From: JAXGXJ01 sp040772905
GTDB taxonomy: Bacteria > Actinomycetota > Thermoleophilia > RBG-16-64-13
Direction of reading: 5' to 3'
DNA length: 64,000 nt
Assembly: GCA_040772905.1 (NCBI GenBank)
Contig: JAXGXJ010000013.1
Location: 1-64,000, forward strand
Positions 60,682 through 64,000 of this stretch are shown piece by piece. Each line of letters starts with the position of its first letter. The first letter of the stretch is position 1. The translations under genes were made by a program, and so were the position numbers. The notes under the pieces were generated by a model, which saw only the letters and a program-made list of their open reading frames with translations, was not told the DNA's origin and made no database searches.

Positions 60682-60948
60682 ATGACCGAACAACAGCCAG
60701 AGAACCAGTCAATCACCCGTCAGTTGGGGAATCAGGTCCATGGGGGCCTGCCGGCATCTGTCCGGGACGAGACTCATGTCCAAGCGGTGCGGGCACGTGT
60801 GGAGGCCGGCGAATACGAGGTGCCCGCGCTCCTGCTCGCAGACCGGTTGATAGACCTGGCCCGCTCGCGGACCCCCCTGGTGGCGACGAGCCGGCGCACG
60901 GAAACCACGGCTACCCCTGTCATCGACAACCGCCGGGGCGCCGGGTAG
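60682..60948 (+). CDS. FlgM-like small protein (88 aa)
   Basis: An 88-residue protein that resembles the anti-sigma-28 factor FlgM in its central part: VRDETHVQAVRARVEAGEYE and VPALLLADRLIDLARSRTP match the spacing of the conserved IDxxKVxxLKxxIxxGxYxVD...IAxKLL stretch. N- and C-terminal ends are polar and disordered. FlgM holds the flagellar sigma factor, but no flagellar gene is in the window. AGGAAGG precedes the ATG at 60682. Family membership is probable, the partner unknown. Confidence 0.65.
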   Translation: MTEQQPENQSITRQLGNQVHGGLPASVRDETHVQAVRARVEAGEYEVPALLLADRLIDLARSRTPLVATSRRTETTATPVIDNRRGAG

Positions 60949-60980
60949 CGGCGCTCCGCGGCGCTCCGCCGCCCGCCGGG

Positions 60981-61009
60981 TTGCTTCGCCAGGCCAGGCG
61001 GAATAGAAT
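60981..61009 (+). promoter_or_regulatory. Promoter of the M28-like gene
   Basis: TTGCTT (60981-60986) and TAGAAT (61004-61009) are 17 bases apart, 31 bases before the start at 61041. Confidence 0.5.
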
Positions 61010-61040
61010 CACCTCCGTTCAAGCGAATTGGAGTGATCCT

Positions 61041-62885
61041 ATGCCGCTCACCATCCGACGGCGGCTCGTCGACCATGTGCGACAGTGGAGGAAGACGGCA
61101 TACGCGATCTGTGTCGCCCTTGTCGTGCTCGCGGGCGCCGTCGTTTTCCTTTCCGTCTCATCGCCCGTCTCCAGTCTTGAGCTGTCGTCGGACGCCACCT
61201 TTCTCGAAGCCAACCACACCTATCGCCTGGCCGAAGAGATGACCCGTCTGTATCCCCAGCGCGCCCTGGGGACCGAGGACGCACAAGGCGCCACTGCCTG
61301 GCTGGTGGAGAAACTGGCCACTCTGGGCATACCCGCCGATCTCGTCGTTACCGACGAGTTCAACGCGCCGCTGGGAGATGCAGAGGTGACCTTCCGCAAC
61401 GTCTCGGTGACGCTGCAGGGGACGAGCAGGGAGACCGTGGTCGTCACCGCGCCGCGCGACACCCCGGCCATTGCCAAAGTCGATCTGCTCGGCTACGCCA
61501 GCGGCACCGCCATCCTGATGGACCTGGCGCAGATCTTCACCGCCCGGCCCCACGAGAAGACCTTCGTCTTCCTCTCCACCGAGGGCGCCCACACCGGAGG
61601 TCTGGCAATCGATCAGTTCCTCAAGACCCACGGCACCGACGACGTCAGCGCCATCCTCTCCCTTCAAGGTCTGGGTAGGGAGAGGACCAAGGTGCTCAAG
61701 ATGGGCATCACGGGAGCGCAGAACACCACTCCGGGCTGGTTCGTACAGCTGACCGGGCGGGTGCTCGACAGATCAGGCATCGGCTTCAGCGTCCCCGGCA
61801 TACTCAGCCAGGCAGCCGACCACGCCCTGTCCTTGGCACGCGGCGACCAGGTGGCCGGCCTCATGCGGGGCATCCCCTCGCTCATGCTCTTCGATGACGG
61901 CGCCGGAGACCCCAATGCCGTGGGTCTGTCGACACAAGGCACGGCCGTGGAGAGCCTTCTGCTCTCGCTCGACGGCGGCAGCGAGATCCCTCCCGACCCT
62001 GGCACCGCCCTGCTCCTGAAATCGGGGCGCTTCCTCACCAATCAGGCAGTCCGCATGCTCGCCGTCCTGATGCTGTTCCCGGCTATCGCGGCCTTCCTCA
62101 TATGGCTCATCAGCTCCTCGGTGACCGCCAGACTGATCCTCAAGCACCTGCGCAATCTTCTCTCGTTCGCCATCCCTCTGGGAGTGGTGTTCCTGCTGGC
62201 GCTCGGCCTCTCGCGCTTCGGGTTGATCCCCCGCTATCAGTTCCAGGTGCCCACCACCACGGGACCTGCCACAGAACCCAGACTGATTCCCACCCTCATC
62301 CTGCTCGTCGTGGGCATAGCCGTGTTCGTACTCAGCCGACATTTCCTGGGTTACCTGCGACCGCGCGAAGCGAGAGCCACCACTGAGATGGGGAAGTTGG
62401 TGACAGGCTTCTTCGGCCTGACCATCGGTCTGGTACTCATGCTGTCGCGTTCGCCCTTCATGCTTCTGCCGGCCCTGGCTTCGGCCTGGGCGTGGCCGCT
62501 GGCCACGTGCTTCGCTGAACCGGTGTACTCGGGAGCGGTGTGGCGGCATCGCTTCACTTCGAACGCCCCCGTGCTCATGATCGGTCTCCTGACCCCCGTG
62601 ATGTTCTATGCCTACATGTCGGTCGCGGACGATGTGGGCTGGACCCGCGCGTGGTGGTTCTTCCTGGTGCAGCTCGTCTCCGGCTCCTACGGGGTTCTGG
62701 TGCCCCTGGGGCTGATGTTCCTGGCGGGTTCGTTCTTGACGTTGTTGAGCGCCAAGCGTATGCGGGTGATACCGATCGAGACCCTGGACGTCACAGATGA
62801 ACTGAGCCTCCTGGAATTGCCGCCGCCGCGCGGCCGCCGCAAGGAAGAGAGGCCGACGCGCCCGCCGCTGTCTCCCTGGGGGTAG
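61041..62885 (+). CDS. M28-peptidase-like polytopic membrane protein, metal site degenerate
   Basis: A 614-residue membrane protein. One N-terminal helix (AYAICVALVVLAGAVVFLSV) is followed by an external domain (about 45-330) with the fold pattern of M28 aminopeptidases (NVSVTLQG, ETVVVTAP, YASGTAILMDLAQIF, KTFVFLSTEGAHTGGLAID). The zinc ligands are mostly gone: the usual AHYDS is APRDT, the DNASG Asp is replaced (GYASG), and the Glu-Glu pair is TEG. At least six membrane helices follow (about 350-595). The layout recalls Gaa1 of GPI transamidase, also an M28-like protein with many helices. The start at 61041 has GGAG eight bases upstream. Activity is doubtful; function unknown. Confidence 0.8.
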   Translation: MPLTIRRRLVDHVRQWRKTAYAICVALVVLAGAVVFLSVSSPVSSLELSSDATFLEANHTYRLAEEMTRLYPQRALGTEDAQGATAWLVEKLATLGIPADLVVTDEFNAPLGDAEVTFRNVSVTLQGTSRETVVVTAPRDTPAIAKVDLLGYASGTAILMDLAQIFTARPHEKTFVFLSTEGAHTGGLAIDQFLKTHGTDDVSAILSLQGLGRERTKVLKMGITGAQNTTPGWFVQLTGRVLDRSGIGFSVPGILSQAADHALSLARGDQVAGLMRGIPSLMLFDDGAGDPNAVGLSTQGTAVESLLLSLDGGSEIPPDPGTALLLKSGRFLTNQAVRMLAVLMLFPAIAAFLIWLISSSVTARLILKHLRNLLSFAIPLGVVFLLALGLSRFGLIPRYQFQVPTTTGPATEPRLIPTLILLVVGIAVFVLSRHFLGYLRPREARATTEMGKLVTGFFGLTIGLVLMLSRSPFMLLPALASAWAWPLATCFAEPVYSGAVWRHRFTSNAPVLMIGLLTPVMFYAYMSVADDVGWTRAWWFFLVQLVSGSYGVLVPLGLMFLAGSFLTLLSAKRMRVIPIETLDVTDELSLLELPPPRGRRKEERPTRPPLSPWG

Positions 62886-62889
62886 TGAG

Positions 62890-62953
62890 GGACCCACCGC
62901 GACCCCTCCTGCGGCTGCGATACCGATCTCCTCGGAGGGGTCACGGTGGGTCC
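62890..62953. terminator. Long inverted repeat after the M28-like gene
   Basis: Two 20-base arms (62890-62909 and 62934-62953) pair with a single C-A mismatch around a 24-base loop, five bases after the stop. It lies between converging genes and has no T-run. The rest of the gap to 63169 shows no convincing gene. Confidence 0.6.
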
Positions 62954-63169
62954 TGACCTGAAGGAAGCTGCGCATGAGAGCGACCTTCATCGGCCCGGGT
63001 GTGAGATCTACAAGTCTGTGGACCGGGGCTCGCTGCGCATCGCGGCTCATGCGCGTGTGGTGGCCGTCACCGTAGGATGGAGGCGCTTGCTCATAGCTGG
63101 AGACCTCTCACCGCAAGTGCCAACAACCCAGTGAAGACGGGGTCCGGCAGCGCCCTCTCATACCAGCGC

Positions 63170-64000
63170 TTAGAAGAAGTTCCGCCTCCAGAACACGATC
63201 GCGAAGGCGATAGAGATCACGAACGCGATGACGATCGTCAGCGTGAACGCATGCGTGTAATTCTGGAACGGCAGATCCACGTTCATACCAAAGTACGAGG
63301 CGACGATGGTGGGGATGGCGAGGATGATGGTGATAGAAGTCAGCAGCTTCATCACCCGGTTCAAGTTGTTCGAGATCACAGAGGTAAACGCGTCCATCAT
63401 GGCAGTCAGAGTGTCAGCGTAGATCTTGGCCATCTCGGAGGCCTGCTTGTTCTCTACGATGACGTCCTCGAGCAGCTCTTCGTCCTCCTCGTACATCTTC
63501 AGTGACTTGGTGCGCAGGAGCTTCTGCAGTACGGCCTCGTTGGAGCGGAGCGAGGTGGTGAAGTAGACCAGTGACTTCTGGAGTGCCAGCAGATCGAAGA
63601 TCTCGGCGTTCTTCATCGAGGCGCGCAGTTCGCGCTCCACCTTGTCGGTCTCGCGGTCGATACGTCCCAGATAGCGCAGGTAGAAGGCCGATATGGTCTG
63701 CAGGATCTGGAACAGGAAGCGGGTCTTCTTGAAGGTGGCGAACGTCTTGACGGCGCCGCGCTCGAACTCGCCCAAGATGGGGTTGGGACGCAGACAGGTG
63801 GTCAGGAAGTAATCTGGATGGATGAGCATCCCCAGAGGGATGGTGTCATACCCCTGCTCTTCGTCGGTGCGCACCAGCACGGGGATGTCCACGATGACAT
63901 GAGTCAGCCCATCCTCGAACTCTATCCTCGATTTCTCTTCCTCGTCCAACGGAGCCTTCAGTAGATCGAGCGGGATACCCAGCTCGCTGCTGACCCGCTC
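63170..64000 (-). CDS. corA: CorA-family Mg2+ transporter (5' end outside the window)
   Basis: The C-terminal 276 residues of a CorA-type channel for Mg2+ or Co2+. The cytosolic helical part (RYLGRIDRETDKVERELRAS, EIFDLLALQKSLVYFTTSLR) is followed by two membrane helices, with the signature YFGMNVDLPF between them; the GMN motif is intact. The C-terminus is WRRNFF. The frame is open to the end of the window and reads family-like residues (ELGIPLDLLKAPLDEEEK), so the start lies beyond 64000. Confidence 0.93.
   Translation of the reverse strand, partial: ERVSSELGIPLDLLKAPLDEEEKSRIEFEDGLTHVIVDIPVLVRTDEEQGYDTIPLGMLIHPDYFLTTCLRPNPILGEFERGAVKTFATFKKTRFLFQILQTISAFYLRYLGRIDRETDKVERELRASMKNAEIFDLLALQKSLVYFTTSLRSNEAVLQKLLRTKSLKMYEEDEELLEDVIVENKQASEMAKIYADTLTAMMDAFTSVISNNLNRVMKLLTSITIILAIPTIVASYFGMNVDLPFQNYTHAFTLTIVIAFVISIAFAIVFWRRNFF

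Noticed and set aside
61773..63050. A 425-codon minus-strand frame opposite the M28-like gene
   Set aside because: Its composition (His, Gln, Glu and Arg rich, no hydrophobic core) is that of an antisense shadow; it overlaps a membrane protein gene almost entirely.
62946..63134. A 62-codon frame after the M28-like gene
   Set aside because: It begins inside the right arm of the inverted repeat, has no ribosome binding site and no recognisable motif.
1..64000. tRNA, rRNA, CRISPR array, insertion sequence or prophage
   Set aside because: No cloverleaf-like gene, no regularly spaced repeats, and no transposase, integrase or phage gene was seen. A covariance-model scan could still find a tRNA that was missed by eye.

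Overview
The window is about 64 kb of very GC-rich bacterial DNA with closely packed genes. Start codons are a mix of ATG, GTG and TTG, and neighbouring genes often overlap by four bases (ATGA or GTGA). Several genes point to a member of the Actinomycetota: an LprG-like lipoprotein followed by a P55-like MFS exporter, a DEDDh/GIY-YIG (DnaQ-UvrC) fusion, and candidate leaderless transcripts. Metabolic genes point to an anaerobic or facultative life based on ferredoxin: indolepyruvate and 2-oxoacid ferredoxin oxidoreductases, phenylacetate-CoA ligase, benzoyl-CoA-reductase-type activator ATPases and UbiX. An anaerobic deep-branching actinobacterial lineage (for example near Thermoleophilia, Coriobacteriia or related uncultured groups) is the best guess. 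This is inference; there is no rRNA gene in the window to settle it.

Layout. 0-5.3 kb: a plus-strand run of rlmKL, polX with a PHP domain, and a MidA-type methyltransferase. 5.3-9.4 kb: minus-strand genes for a possible small zinc-ribbon protein, a membrane-anchored PQQ-like propeller protein (its start is broken at a poly-G tract), a PPOX flavoprotein, UbiX and an SDR. 9.6-24.7 kb: mostly plus strand, with iorAB, paaK, a LOG-family protein, a CNNM/CorC-type membrane protein, a 1387-residue PPDK-like protein without the PEP/pyruvate barrel, and a long GAPDH. A TolB-SLH-SGNH surface protein lies on the minus strand here, with nth diverging from it. 24.7-33.4 kb: minus strand, a metallophosphoesterase and a 6PGDH, then a redox operon that begins with TetR. 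It continues with three 2-oxoacid:ferredoxin oxidoreductase subunits, two BzdP/BzdQ-like activators, an EthD-like protein, a dicluster ferredoxin and a NuoG/HydA-like iron-sulfur protein. 33.4-43 kb: citrate synthase, a large secreted membrane-anchored protein with an RsbW-like kinase, AmrS, a polar amino acid ABC transporter, and DedA. 42.4-50.2 kb: a Mut7-C protein, two unknown genes, the LprG/P55 pair, an OB-HD nuclease, an acidic membrane-anchored protein and RarA. 50.3-56.8 kb: the fatty-acid operon fabZ-fabH-fabD-fabG-fabF-accD-accA, without acpP. 56.8-64 kb: the DnaQ-UvrC fusion, a 61-residue protein, MoeA, a FlgM-like protein, an M28-like membrane protein with lost metal ligands, and the start of CorA.

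How the genes fit together. IorAB oxidises aryl-pyruvates with ferredoxin and PaaK activates aryl-acetates, so both belong to aromatic amino acid or phenylacetate metabolism. The TetR-led operon looks like the electron-supply and ATP-driven activation half of a benzoyl-CoA-reductase-type system, but the ring-reducing subunits are not in the window. A palindrome in the spacer of a sigma70-like promoter lies between tetR and citrate synthase, which suggests that the regulator may also tie in the citric acid cycle. The most interesting items are the redox operon without catalytic subunits, the PPDK-like protein with a roughly 890-residue unknown N-terminus, the poly-G frame break, a 39-bp palindrome inside a coding region, and the degenerate M28 protein.
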